From a virus: a stretch of 37,158 bases of DNA. The position numbers and the translations under genes were made by a program. The notes beneath the pieces were generated by a model, which saw only the letters and a program-made list of their open reading frames with translations, was not told where the DNA came from and ran no database searches. This document shows, one piece after another, positions 7,286 to 13,464 of this stretch (its first letter is position 1; the number at the start of each line of letters is the position of its first letter). The stretch spans positions 1 to 37,158 of IMG/VR virus record IMGVR_UViG_3300033145_001543; one strand, given 5' to 3'.

Positions 7286-7719
7286 TCCTCGCCCGGCTCC
7301 AACTGCTGCCACCACTGAACGATCACATGCGTTCCCGGAGCGTCGCTGTATGATTTTGTAACATGCAACAGAACGACCTGCGCGTCGTCCTTCCAGAACA
7401 TACGGTTCATCGCATCCAATACGAGCTTGGCCATATTGTCGATATCAGGTCTTCCCGTAGGCAAAATCTTGTTATCGATCATAAGCATGCGTTCTTTTCT
7501 TGATGCTCCCCGAGGAAGCGGCAGATCGAAATCGATCCATAATCGTACCGGCCCCTGCAATGGTGTTGCAGGCTTGTGCTGCGAGGCCTGCAGCCGGAAG
7601 TCTCCCTGCACGGAGCTCGTCGCTTCCGGCGTATAGGTCCTGGCCCTTCGTCGATCAAACCGCGCTCGCCCTTTCGCCTGAGGAGTGCCCGGAATAACGA
7701 ACTCGATAGCACGTCTCAC
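7282..7719 (-). CDS. rusA: RusA-family Holliday junction resolvase
   Basis: 145 residues from a GTG at 7719 that overlaps the previous stop as GTGA; a start at 7788 would overlap the neighbour by 73 bases and is less likely. The family core GRPDIDNMAKLVLDAMN carries acidic D92 and D94 and lysine K98, with D111/D112 in WKDDAQVV completing the metal site. The N-terminal GTPQAKGRAR is also typical. RusA cuts four-way DNA junctions, resolving recombination or replication intermediates before packaging. Length agrees with the family (about 120-145). Confidence 0.93.
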   Translation of the reverse strand: MRRAIEFVIPGTPQAKGRARFDRRRARTYTPEATSSVQGDFRLQASQHKPATPLQGPVRLWIDFDLPLPRGASRKERMLMIDNKILPTGRPDIDNMAKLVLDAMNRMFWKDDAQVVLLHVTKSYSDAPGTHVIVQWWQQLEPGEE

Positions 7720-7934
7720 GCGGCACCGCTTGACTGCGCCCGCCTGGCATCTTCGCGCCGGAGATAGTTCGCGTGATCCGTTTTCCATTGCCGGATCACC
7801 AGCTGAGGGTCCACACCGTCCGGCAGTTCCAACCCCCTGACGACTACGGCACTGTGCATCCGCAAAACAACACGCCGTCCATCCTCAAGCGTCGCGACTT
7901 CGTATGCCTCCACTACCTCACCGCCGATTCCCAT
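7716..7934 (-). CDS. small early protein, unknown
   Basis: 72 residues. The first half is strand-rich (YEVATLEDGRRVVLRMHSAVVV), the second helical with RQWKTDHANYLRREDARRA. The stop overlaps the GTG of rusA. The start lies inside the end of the upstream membrane-protein gene by 22 bases, with GGGAATC-type spacing but no strong RBS. No family recognised. Confidence 0.5.
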   Translation of the reverse strand: MGIGGEVVEAYEVATLEDGRRVVLRMHSAVVVRGLELPDGVDPQLVIRQWKTDHANYLRREDARRAQSSGAA

Positions 7935-8152
7935 GAGCCACCCTCCTCGCTACTCGCCCACGCCACCAAAAGCACATACCCGACCAAACAAGTCGCTGAA
8001 ATTCCCCCAAGAACCCACCATGCAGCAACCCACCCCAGCCCAACGGCGCCAACAACGCCAGCCGTCAAAGTGAGAGCCCGGGCGGCGGACTTGCGCCCTG
8101 CCCGCCCGGGTCTCCGTGGCAATAATCGCTCAAGCTCGATCGGCCTATGCAC
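7913..8152 (-). CDS. small protein with two membrane spans
   Basis: 79 residues from a GTG at 8152 with GAAGGG upstream, overlapping the preceding stop by eight bases. A basic N-terminus (RLLPRRPGRAGRKSAAR) precedes two hydrophobic stretches (ALTLTAGVVGAVGLGWVAAWW and ATCLVGYVLLVAWA). The layout would fit an inner-membrane protein with both ends inside. Two-span small proteins include holins, but this one is in the early region, so superinfection exclusion is at least as likely. Both ideas are inference. Confidence 0.5.
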   Translation of the reverse strand: MHRPIELERLLPRRPGRAGRKSAARALTLTAGVVGAVGLGWVAAWWVLGGISATCLVGYVLLVAWASSEEGGSWESAVR

Positions 8153-8399
8153 GACAGACCCTTCGTGTTCCCTTGCCTGCCGGCGACACCCCCTTGCCGC
8201 GTGCGGCAATAGGCTCGATCCTGTCCATTGGCACATGTATCTCCCTTCGCGGCACCCCACCCGTACACACGACAATTGCCATCCCGAATTTTCGCCCTTG
8301 TTCGACCACCCGCTCGAACGTACCCGTCCGCCACTGACACTTCACCTCGTGATACCACCACACCGAATCTCCACGTCGAAGCGATGCGACCGACTGCAT
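8145..8399 (-). CDS. small beta-rich protein, unknown
   Basis: 84 residues. The start overlaps the previous stop as TAATG. It begins MQSVASLRRGDSVWWYHEVKCQW and continues with alternating strands, resembling a KOW or SH3-like small barrel, though no family motif is clear. The C-terminal 20 residues are basic. Function unknown. Confidence 0.55.
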   Translation of the reverse strand: MQSVASLRRGDSVWWYHEVKCQWRTGTFERVVEQGRKFGMAIVVCTGGVPRREIHVPMDRIEPIAARGKGVSPAGKGTRRVCRA

Positions 8400-8626
8400 T
8401 ACAGGCCTCCTAACCGTGTATGGAATTCATTGAGTCGTTCGAGCAGGCTATTGCGTAAGTGCTCCACGTAATCCAGCGAGATCTCATCCCGGTCGCTCAA
8501 CTCTCGCAGCATACCGCCCGCGTTGCCTCCAGCCATCTGCATGTCGAGAGCCAGGAGCTTCATTTCACGCGCTCGCTCCCTAAGGGATACCGTCGATCTT
8601 TCCATTACCCCTTCACCTGGTGACAT
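8399..8626 (-). CDS. small helical protein, unknown
   Basis: 75 residues from the ATG at 8626, chosen because AAGGAGG lies seven bases upstream; an in-frame ATG at 8605 is weaker. It is almost wholly helical and charged (SLRERAREMKLLALDMQMAGG, LDYVEHLRNSLLERLNEFHTRL). Its stop is coupled to the next gene by TAATG. No family recognised; such proteins may form coiled-coil dimers. Confidence 0.6.
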   Translation of the reverse strand: MSPGEGVMERSTVSLRERAREMKLLALDMQMAGGNAGGMLRELSDRDEISLDYVEHLRNSLLERLNEFHTRLGGL

Positions 8627-9141
8627 GATTCAACCTCCTTATTCCCGTCATCTATCTCAGACATATCTGATATTCGCTCATCCGGCCGCGGCCGCCTCCG
8701 CGATGCGTCTGCGTCACAATCCCGCGCTGCCGGAGCCTGGCTACCGCACGCATCACCGTGCGCGCCGAACACCCCAGCATCATGCCGACTTCGCACATCG
8801 ACATCGTCACGCGCCCCCGCGCGTCTCCGGCAGCACACAACGTCAGCAACACCATGGCGGCCGTCTGCCCTATAGCTGTTACCTGCACCGCGATCGCGCC
8901 GGGTACATCCTCCACTGAGTATCTCACGCGTCCCATAGACCCTCCCACCTGAACCGACAAGAACATTTCCCCAACACGTAAGCTTTCGCTGCAACCTGCG
9001 CCGGGATACATCAACAACCGCGCTATCGTGCCCGCGCAGAATCTTCCTCTCCAGCATCGCTGCTGTCAGACGTATTTCTCGGAGTACGTGGCTGAGTCCT
9101 TTCAGCCGCGTTGCATCGAGCTGCGATAAAGAATCAGACAT
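8605..9141 (-). CDS. ORF after cro; only the first third is likely coding
   Basis: From the ATG at 9141 (GGGGGT seven bases upstream). Residues 1-65 (MSDSLSQLDATRLKGLSHVL..., VSRRRLQRKLTCWG) look like a genuine helical protein and fill 205 bases that otherwise lack a gene. The frame then runs out of phase straight through the winged-helix gene for 285 bases with unlikely, Arg/Asp/Gly-rich composition. Possibilities are a true overlapping gene, a lost stop, or a frameshift near 8940. Treat the end coordinate as unreliable. Confidence 0.35.
   Translation of the reverse strand: MSDSLSQLDATRLKGLSHVLREIRLTAAMLERKILRGHDSAVVDVSRRRLQRKLTCWGNVLVGSGGRVYGTREILSGGCTRRDRGAGNSYRADGRHGVADVVCCRRRAGARDDVDVRSRHDAGVFGAHGDACGSQAPAARDCDADASRRRPRPDERISDMSEIDDGNKEVESCHQVKG
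8652..8936 (-). CDS. winged-helix regulator
   Basis: 94 residues from the ATG at 8936 with GGGAGG four bases upstream; earlier in-frame ATGs lack that signal. Residues about 42-75 form a clear helix-turn-helix of the MarR/HTH_36 kind (TMSMCEVGMMLGCSARTVMRAVARLRQRGIV) followed by a glycine- and arginine-rich wing. It is the second or third gene of the early transcript, the position of cII in lambda-like phages. A role in the lysis-lysogeny decision or in early transcription is inferred from position alone. Confidence 0.7.
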   Translation of the reverse strand: MGRVRYSVEDVPGAIAVQVTAIGQTAAMVLLTLCAAGDARGRVTMSMCEVGMMLGCSARTVMRAVARLRQRGIVTQTHRGGGRGRMSEYQICLR

Positions 9142-9157
9142 TTGAGCGACCCCCAAT

Positions 9158-9187
9158 GGACTGACCGCTTGCGCAAGCGGTCAGTCC
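9158..9187. repeat. perfect 30-bp palindrome after cro
   Basis: Two 15-base arms abut without a loop (GGACTGACCGCTTGC and its exact complement). It starts at the last base of the cro stop codon and ends before the next ORF. No U-run follows on either strand, so it is not a standard intrinsic terminator. It lies where lambda has the tR1 terminator. It could be a pause or attenuator hairpin, or a dimeric protein site. Confidence 0.85.
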
Positions 9188-9378
9188 TAATTCAAAAAAA
9201 ACCATACGTCGACTCTCAAAGCCTGCGCAACCTTCTGCAAGCTCCCAATGCTTGGCGTTCGCTTTCCCTTCTCCCAACAATGCCACGTAGATGGATCCAC
9301 GCCACACAGACGCCCCATTTGCTCAAGCGACAACTTGTGCTTTCTTCTTAGCCGTACCAGTTTTTCCCTGCGAAACAC
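9187..9378 (-). CDS. Cro/CI-family repressor, cro-like
   Basis: 63 residues from a GTG at 9378 with AGGGAGG five bases upstream; a longer frame to 9477 would run into the operator. It is a single HTH_3 domain (LRRKHKLSLEQMGRLCGVDPSTWHCWEKGKRTPS) and no more, as in Cro proteins. It is divergent from the CI-like gene across a 158-base control region, the standard lysogeny switch. It is expected to repress the CI promoter and begin the early transcript. Confidence 0.88.
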   Translation of the reverse strand: MFRREKLVRLRRKHKLSLEQMGRLCGVDPSTWHCWEKGKRTPSIGSLQKVAQALRVDVWFFLN

Positions 9379-9412
9379 AGATCCTCCCTTACTTCCGCTT
9401 CGGCAAACGGTA

Positions 9413-9443
9413 ACTATACTACAGGCCCCGGGTGGCTTGTCAA
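9413..9443 (-). promoter_or_regulatory. early (PR-like) promoter
   Basis: On the minus strand the -35 is TTGACA (9438-9443) and the -10 is TATAGT (9413-9418), 19 bases apart; TAGTAT three bases closer gives a 16-base spacer. The -35 lies within the CTTGTCAAG palindrome, so a bound repressor would block it. Reads into the cro-like gene. Confidence 0.65.
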
Positions 9444-9478
9444 GACCCATGTCAAGAAAACCTTGAAAATTCGTCAAG
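9436..9478. promoter_or_regulatory. repressor operators with GTCAAG repeats
   Basis: GTCAAG occurs three times, at 9439, 9451 and 9473. The first is in the perfect palindrome CTTGTCAAG (9436-9444), the second in CATGTCAAG (9448-9456), and the third pairs with CTTG at 9462-9465. Three sites between divergent cro-like and CI-like genes, overlapping the early -35, are what a phage operator set looks like. Which repressor binds which site is unknown. Confidence 0.6.
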
Positions 9479-9507
9479 TGACCCCCACCCCCAGCCGATA
9501 TATCTCG

Positions 9508-9518
9508 TATAATATAAT
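9508..9518 (+). promoter_or_regulatory. -10 region of the CI-like gene
   Basis: Two overlapping TATAAT hexamers at 9508-9513 and 9513-9518, about 20-30 bases before the start codon. No good -35 is found at 16-18 bases upstream, where the sequence is C-rich. As with lambda PRM, the promoter may need activation by repressor bound at 9473-9478. The RBS GGGGAGA follows at 9527-9533. Confidence 0.5.
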
Positions 9519-9536
9519 GGCGTTACGGGGAGAGCC

Positions 9537-10274
9537 ATGACCACCAAAAACATCACCCGACCGACGTTTAGGGAAGTGTTTAGCGAGCTTCTTGCAGATC
9601 GCTTGCCGAAAACGAAATACTCGACACAGCGCGAAGTCGCCGCAGCAGCAGGCATTGCGGAGTCGAATATCTCCCGATTAAAGAAAGGGATCTACGAGCA
9701 ACCAAAGGCAATCGTCCTCGAGCAGCTATCGCAAACGCTCGGCCTGTATCCCGCCTACCTCCAGGACCTCTGGAACTGGTGCAAGGGGATCTCCGATATA
9801 CACCCCAACAAGATGGATAAGCTGCGAACGGAACTGCGTGTCAGCGAGCGCACTTCCGACGTGATCTACAAAACCGAGCATCGGGTCCCGGTCTACACGG
9901 CCCAATGCGGCGACTTCATCGACTGGACGGACGGCTCGCATCCTGCCGGCCATTCTGACGAGTATGCGCTATCGAACACCAAAGACCCCAACGCCTTCTT
10001 CGTTCGGGCGACTGGAGAGTCTATGACGAATCCGAACGGAGGCATCAACGAAGGGGACCTGCTCTTGGTTGAACCCAGCCAACCGATTGAGAATGGGGAC
10101 ATCGTGTTTTGTCGTCACGACGAGGAAGGCTGCAGCGTGAAACGATACTTCAAACAAGACGACGACACGGTGGTCCTGGCCCCGATGAACGAAAGATATC
10201 CGCCGTACCTGCTGGCCGCCGGTGACGAATGCCGGTGTTTTGCGGTCGTTGAAGTCCGGAGGCGGCTGAAGTAG
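9537..10274 (+). CDS. CI-type repressor with S24 (LexA-like) self-cleavage domain
   Basis: 245 residues. The N-terminal helix-turn-helix (about 28-70, STQREVAAAAGIAESNISRLKKG) binds operators. The C-terminal LexA/S24 peptidase domain (about 115-240) has nucleophile S162 (ATGESM), general base K202 (CSVKRY) and a probable cleavage site C124-G125, Cys-Gly as in UmuD. Spacing of these residues matches the family. RecA-stimulated self-cleavage would induce the phage after DNA damage. It faces away from the cro-like gene. This marks the phage as temperate and SOS-inducible; the latter follows from the family. Confidence 0.95.
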   Translation: MTTKNITRPTFREVFSELLADRLPKTKYSTQREVAAAAGIAESNISRLKKGIYEQPKAIVLEQLSQTLGLYPAYLQDLWNWCKGISDIHPNKMDKLRTELRVSERTSDVIYKTEHRVPVYTAQCGDFIDWTDGSHPAGHSDEYALSNTKDPNAFFVRATGESMTNPNGGINEGDLLLVEPSQPIENGDIVFCRHDEEGCSVKRYFKQDDDTVVLAPMNERYPPYLLAAGDECRCFAVVEVRRRLK

Positions 10275-10277
10275 GCA

Positions 10278-10382
10278 ATGGCTAACCTACAAGGCCGACG
10301 ACGCTGTAACAACTGCAAGAAGCAGACCTTCTATGAGCGAGAGGTGTTCAGAAAGGAGGAGTCTTCGGTAGCCAAATGCTGA
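10278..10382 (+). CDS. 34-residue ORF with CxxC, doubtful
   Basis: Begins four bases after the repressor stop: MANLQGRRRCNNCKKQTFYER... ending ...AKC. It has one CxxC and a final cysteine, which looks like the first half of a zinc ribbon cut short. No good RBS is visible. It may be a remnant or a tiny gene translated with the repressor. Confidence 0.3.
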   Translation: MANLQGRRRCNNCKKQTFYEREVFRKEESSVAKC

Positions 10383-10402
10383 AATATCTTAAGCCTAAGG
10401 GA

Positions 10403-10430
10403 TTGACGGTGCCACACAAAACGGTATACT
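10403..10430 (+). promoter_or_regulatory. promoter for the small protein and dCTP deaminase
   Basis: TTGACG at 10403-10408 and TATACT at 10425-10430 with a 16-base spacer. A short inverted repeat CCTCA-GGCG-TGAGG (10446-10459) follows near the start of the transcript and could be an operator or leader hairpin. This gives the pair 10488-11322 expression separate from the repressor, in the lysogen or constitutively. Confidence 0.65.
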
Positions 10431-10487
10431 GTGGCAGATATAACTCCTCAGGCGTGAGGTGACCATAGGAAATGAAGGAGGAAATCC

Positions 10488-10772
10488 ATGTCTTTCGATA
10501 AAGGATGCACGGTGTGGCTTCCCTGTGAAGTCAAGCCGGGCCCATTTTCAGACGAACGCCTCGTGAAAGTACAGTCTCCCGACGGAAACATAATAGCTTT
10601 TGTAAACGTGCGCTTTCTCAAGAATCCGATAGAATCGGGACCAACCGAAGTGCGCGCAAAGGTTGTGGATATAACAGACGACTCTTTTTCTGCACGATTG
10701 CCGGGCCACTCCGTAACATCTAATCGCTTCACAGGCGAACGTAATCGAGTGGCTCAACTCAATGCTGTCTAA
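10488..10772 (+). CDS. unknown protein encoded with dCTP deaminase
   Basis: 94 residues with AAGGAGG upstream of the ATG. It is strand-rich and begins MSFDKGCTVWLPCEVKPGPF, with FVNVRFLK and VRAKVVDI further on; it looks like one or two small barrels. No family recognised. It has its own promoter and overlaps the deaminase gene by 11 bases, so the two are translated together and probably work together. It carries no signal peptide or membrane span. Confidence 0.7.
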   Translation: MSFDKGCTVWLPCEVKPGPFSDERLVKVQSPDGNIIAFVNVRFLKNPIESGPTEVRAKVVDITDDSFSARLPGHSVTSNRFTGERNRVAQLNAV

Positions 10773-11322
10773 GCCTGATATCCTCAAGTCTATCCGTGAA
10801 GGGGGGCTGGAAATCCACCCCCAGATTGATGAAGCAGATATCAATCAAGTATCCGTGGATCTACGATTGGGTCAGAAATTCACTACATTCAAACCACCCG
10901 CCCACATGGCGGCGATTCAAATGGACGAGGCGTTATGGGATGCCTCGGAGATGTGGGATACGAGAGAAGAGACCGATCGATACCTTCTTGAACCACACAG
11001 CTTTATCCTGGCCCATACGCTGGAATCCGTTACCATCCCTGGAGATCTGGTCGGCCTGGTTCATGGGCGAAGCCGGTATGCTCGCATTGGTTTGTCTATT
11101 CACGTTACAGCGCCCAAGATAGACCCCGGCTTTTCCAACACGATCACTCTTGAGATGTTCAACCACGGAGATATCCCGATTGTGCTCAGACCCAAAGTCG
11201 ACAAGCCTGCTCAATTAGTGCTGTTTCGGCTGAGCCAGGCATTGCCCGAGACAGAGTTGTATGGTTGCCGCTCAACAGATATCTTCCAATACCAGAATGG
11301 GACGCTTCCCCGGAAGAAGTAA
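10762..11322 (+). CDS. dcd: dCTP deaminase
   Basis: 186 residues, close to the E. coli enzyme (193). Family signatures are VSVDLRLG (30-37), GRSRYAR (102-108), HVTAPKIDPGF (114-124) and ITLE with catalytic E131. The enzyme turns dCTP into dUTP. In lytic phages it serves nucleotide supply, but here it is on the lysogenic side, downstream of the repressor with its own promoter. Known bacterial dCTP-deaminase defence proteins deplete dCTP to stop infecting phages; a similar exclusion role is plausible but not shown. No dUTPase or thymidylate synthase accompanies it. Confidence 0.92.
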   Translation: MLSKPDILKSIREGGLEIHPQIDEADINQVSVDLRLGQKFTTFKPPAHMAAIQMDEALWDASEMWDTREETDRYLLEPHSFILAHTLESVTIPGDLVGLVHGRSRYARIGLSIHVTAPKIDPGFSNTITLEMFNHGDIPIVLRPKVDKPAQLVLFRLSQALPETELYGCRSTDIFQYQNGTLPRKK

Positions 11323-11456
11323 TGAAGACAATAGAAGCCCTCCAAGAAAAGCCCGTGTGCTCGGCAACCCCTACTTTAGTTTGGCGTCGTCGAGACGGAC
11401 GCCGCCGATGGGCGATCGCCCGCCGTAAGGCCACCCCAGCTTCCAGTAGACGTTAA
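11322..11456 (+). CDS. 44-residue basic ORF, doubtful
   Basis: The ATG overlaps the deaminase stop as TAATG, which would allow coupled translation. The product is very basic (WRRRDGRRRWAIARRKATP). However, 86 of its bases are antisense to the end of the convergent secreted-protein gene, and the arginine run is what the reverse of that gene would give. Probably not a gene. Confidence 0.2.
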   Translation: MKTIEALQEKPVCSATPTLVWRRRDGRRRWAIARRKATPASSRR

Positions 11457-12132
11457 CTCTCTCGATCGTACCCGAACCCGAAAGCTTGTCACCCTCCTTG
11501 AGCTTTGCCAGCTTTTCCTCCACTGCCTTGAAAACATCTTTCCCGCGGCGCATTACCACTTTCAGGGGAAGCTTCACGTAATAGTCTCCGCCTACCAAAA
11601 TTACACAATTCAGTTCCATCACGTCCGCATCTTTGCCCTTTTCGTGCCACATCCCCTTCAGCGTCGCGTTACTGAAGGCAAACCGCTGTCCACCATACTT
11701 TTCCTTTACGTGTCGTCGCCACCGATCCCTCTGGATCGGGTTTGATGTGTCAACTTTGGCATACGCTTTCTGTTCGGCAACGATATCCGATACGCGGAAT
11801 GTGCGTAACCGCTTCTTTCCTTTTGCTTCACCTTCTTTCGCATCCTTCCGGGTTGGCTCCGCTTTGCTCTTGTCCGAATGTTTCGCCTGTTTTTCGATCT
11901 CGGCTACCGCCTTCTTCAGTCGCACGTTTTCTCTCTTCAATCTCGCGATCTCCTGAACAAGCTTTGACATCTTAATCTGGAGACGCTGTATCTCGGCCTC
12001 GAGGGCCTGGATCTTCTTCTCTGCGACCGTCGGAGAATCCTTCCGTGACGGACCAGGCCCGGCGACGACCAGGCTTGATGCGGCGAACGAGCACAGCACA
12101 GCCAACAGCGAGACTATCGTATACATCTTCAT
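11371..12132 (-). CDS. secreted coiled-coil protein, accessory
   Basis: 253 residues from the ATG at 12132 (GCGAGGAAC upstream). Residues 1-24 are a signal peptide (MKMYTIVSLLAVLCSFAASS, cleavage near VVAG). Residues about 40-85 form a coiled coil (IQALEAEIQRLQIKMSKL). A basic linker follows, then a C-terminal domain with LKEGDKLSGSGTIERVNVYW and RLDDAKL, which reads like an OB-type barrel. Signal peptide and coiled coil are seen; function is unknown. Secreted non-virion proteins beside the immunity region are often lysogenic-conversion factors altering the cell surface. No transmembrane anchor beyond the signal. Confidence 0.75.
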   Translation of the reverse strand: MKMYTIVSLLAVLCSFAASSLVVAGPGPSRKDSPTVAEKKIQALEAEIQRLQIKMSKLVQEIARLKRENVRLKKAVAEIEKQAKHSDKSKAEPTRKDAKEGEAKGKKRLRTFRVSDIVAEQKAYAKVDTSNPIQRDRWRRHVKEKYGGQRFAFSNATLKGMWHEKGKDADVMELNCVILVGGDYYVKLPLKVVMRRGKDVFKAVEEKLAKLKEGDKLSGSGTIERVNVYWKLGWPYGGRSPIGGVRLDDAKLK

Positions 12133-12167
12133 TGTTCCTCGCTCCTTCAAAACCCACGCGTTCTTCC

Positions 12168-12311
12168 TCACGATCCCTTAGCTCTTTCTGTTCGAGCTTG
12201 CTTCGGCTTTTCTCTATGACCGCAGACTTTGCAGATTACGGTTCCATCCTTATTTGTTCGAACCTGCTTCAAACCACAGGCCGCACACCTCGGACTATCG
12301 TTCAATTCCAT
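12168..12311 (-). CDS. 47-residue zinc-ribbon protein
   Basis: Begins MELNDSPRCAACGLKQVRTN and contains a second pair in CKVCGHRE, so four cysteines in a CxxC-N14-CxxC ribbon. The tail is basic (KPKQARTERAK). AAAGGGGG precedes the ATG and the start overlaps the upstream gene by 17 bases. It is followed 35 bases later by the secreted-protein gene. Reading frame, spacing and cysteine pattern together make it convincing despite its length. Confidence 0.65.
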   Translation of the reverse strand: MELNDSPRCAACGLKQVRTNKDGTVICKVCGHREKPKQARTERAKGS

Positions 12312-12537
12312 CACCCCCTTTCATATTTGCACCTTGCTCCGCTATCTCAAGGGCGCGGACATTATCGCCCTTGCGTGCATCGGCCTGTACCTCGACAATG
12401 CTCCGCATGGTACACCCGCGTGCCGCACCTGCTGCGAGATCATACGTGCGATGCGTGCTGATGATCTCATTGCGCTCGTACCCGCTATGCTCATACTGTG
12501 CCACCACCGCCCAGCGCGTCTCCGGCTCTCTACTCAT
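12295..12537 (-). CDS. small accessory protein, unknown
   Basis: 80 residues from the ATG at 12537, which overlaps the upstream stop as ATGA. Begins MSREPETRWAVVAQYEHSGY and continues as mixed strand and helix with a repeated TYDLAAGAARG helix. It looks like a small cytoplasmic protein of ferredoxin-like fold, but no family is recognised. Part of the accessory cassette. Confidence 0.6.
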   Translation of the reverse strand: MSREPETRWAVVAQYEHSGYERNEIISTHRTYDLAAGAARGCTMRSIVEVQADARKGDNVRALEIAEQGANMKGGDGIER

Positions 12538-12719
12538 ACGTTCGCCTCCAGCTCCTCGCGTGGCGCGTGGATACAATACCACGTGCCTCCATCATTAATA
12601 CTGGCGTACTCAGCCCCACACGGGCACGTACCCTGATAATGCTGGCCATGAGTTACGCCAATGTAGCATCTGTGCGTCCTGCCGCAATATCCACACCTGT
12701 GCATCTTATACGTCGCCAT
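12534..12719 (-). CDS. small zinc-binding accessory protein
   Basis: 61 residues. Ligand candidates are C9/C12, C18, C32/C34 and several histidines (RCGYCGRTHRC, GTCPCGAEY). GGAGGAG precedes the ATG. It is the second gene of the accessory cassette, 41 bases after the first. Zinc binding is inferred from cysteine spacing; function unknown. Confidence 0.65.
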   Translation of the reverse strand: MATYKMHRCGYCGRTHRCYIGVTHGQHYQGTCPCGAEYASINDGGTWYCIHAPREELEANV

Positions 12720-12760
12720 AATCCATCTCCTCCTCTGGCTGCTGTCACCGGCCGCAGCCT

Positions 12761-13393
12761 TTATGCGCTGCTCAGTGCAGCCGCCTCACGCTCTAACTTT
12801 TCCGCCTCCGCGACAAACTCATCGTGCCGCCGATGCTGCTCGGCATTATCAAGTGATCCATCCGCATCATATACCAGCGCGCCCGATGCCAGAGATCTCT
12901 TTTCCTCGGCCGCTGATCTCAACTCCTGCGCGTGCTCTTCCGTGGCCGCTGCCGGATATTGTTCTTTCCACGCCTCGAGGCGCGCCTTGGCCCGGCCGAG
13001 CAACCGGAAATAATCTCCGGGGTAGTCGCGGCAATCCTCTGCATCTGCATACATTCCCTCTATTTCATCTCGCTCGATCTGGGCGGGTGTGCGCGCCGCC
13101 AGCTTAGCCCGTACTCGATTATCGGTACGCTGCTCATGCTCATCAGCCGTGATAATCTCGAGCCCAGACTCGCTCATCCCCATCCGCCCGTATGCGCCCT
13201 TGGGAATGCTGGCCCAATCCTGCATCTTAACTGCTGCATTGATCGCATCAATACCTACATCCTTCGCGGCCTGGGATTGCCCATCGATCACCGGTATGCC
13301 ATTACACCATACTGTTCCGCCAGTGCGGATCTCCGCACCGGGAAGCACCAGCTTAACCTCTCCCTCCCTCAGCACTCTCACGGTTTCTTTCAT
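12761..13393 (-). CDS. unknown 210-residue protein, first gene of accessory cassette
   Basis: 210 residues from the ATG at 13393 with AGGGAGG five bases upstream; an ATG at 13417 lies too close to the promoter. The first 55 residues are strand-rich (VRVLREGEVKLVLPGAEIRTGG). The rest is helical, with charged heptad-like stretches from about 100 on and a clear coiled-coil end (FVAEAEKLEREAAALSSA). No catalytic motif or membrane span seen. It directly follows a consensus promoter with a palindromic operator, so it is controlled separately from the tail genes. Not recognised. Confidence 0.7.
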   Translation of the reverse strand: MKETVRVLREGEVKLVLPGAEIRTGGTVWCNGIPVIDGQSQAAKDVGIDAINAAVKMQDWASIPKGAYGRMGMSESGLEIITADEHEQRTDNRVRAKLAARTPAQIERDEIEGMYADAEDCRDYPGDYFRLLGRAKARLEAWKEQYPAAATEEHAQELRSAAEEKRSLASGALVYDADGSLDNAEQHRRHDEFVAEAEKLEREAAALSSA

Positions 13394-13425
13394 CTCTACC
13401 TCCCTATCGGTTATCAATCTACTAT

Positions 13426-13453
13426 ATTATATATATATATACGGGCGTGTCAA
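13426..13453 (-). promoter_or_regulatory. consensus promoter of the accessory cassette
   Basis: On the minus strand, TTGACA (13448-13453) and TATAAT (13426-13431) with a 16-base spacer, part of it alternating TA. Both hexamers match the sigma-70 consensus exactly. It reads into the gene starting at 13393, with a short leader. Confidence 0.85.
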
Positions 13454-13464
13454 GGGGAATTTAC

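Noticed and set aside
9158-9187. intrinsic terminator
   Set aside because: The palindrome is perfect, but no U-run follows on either strand.
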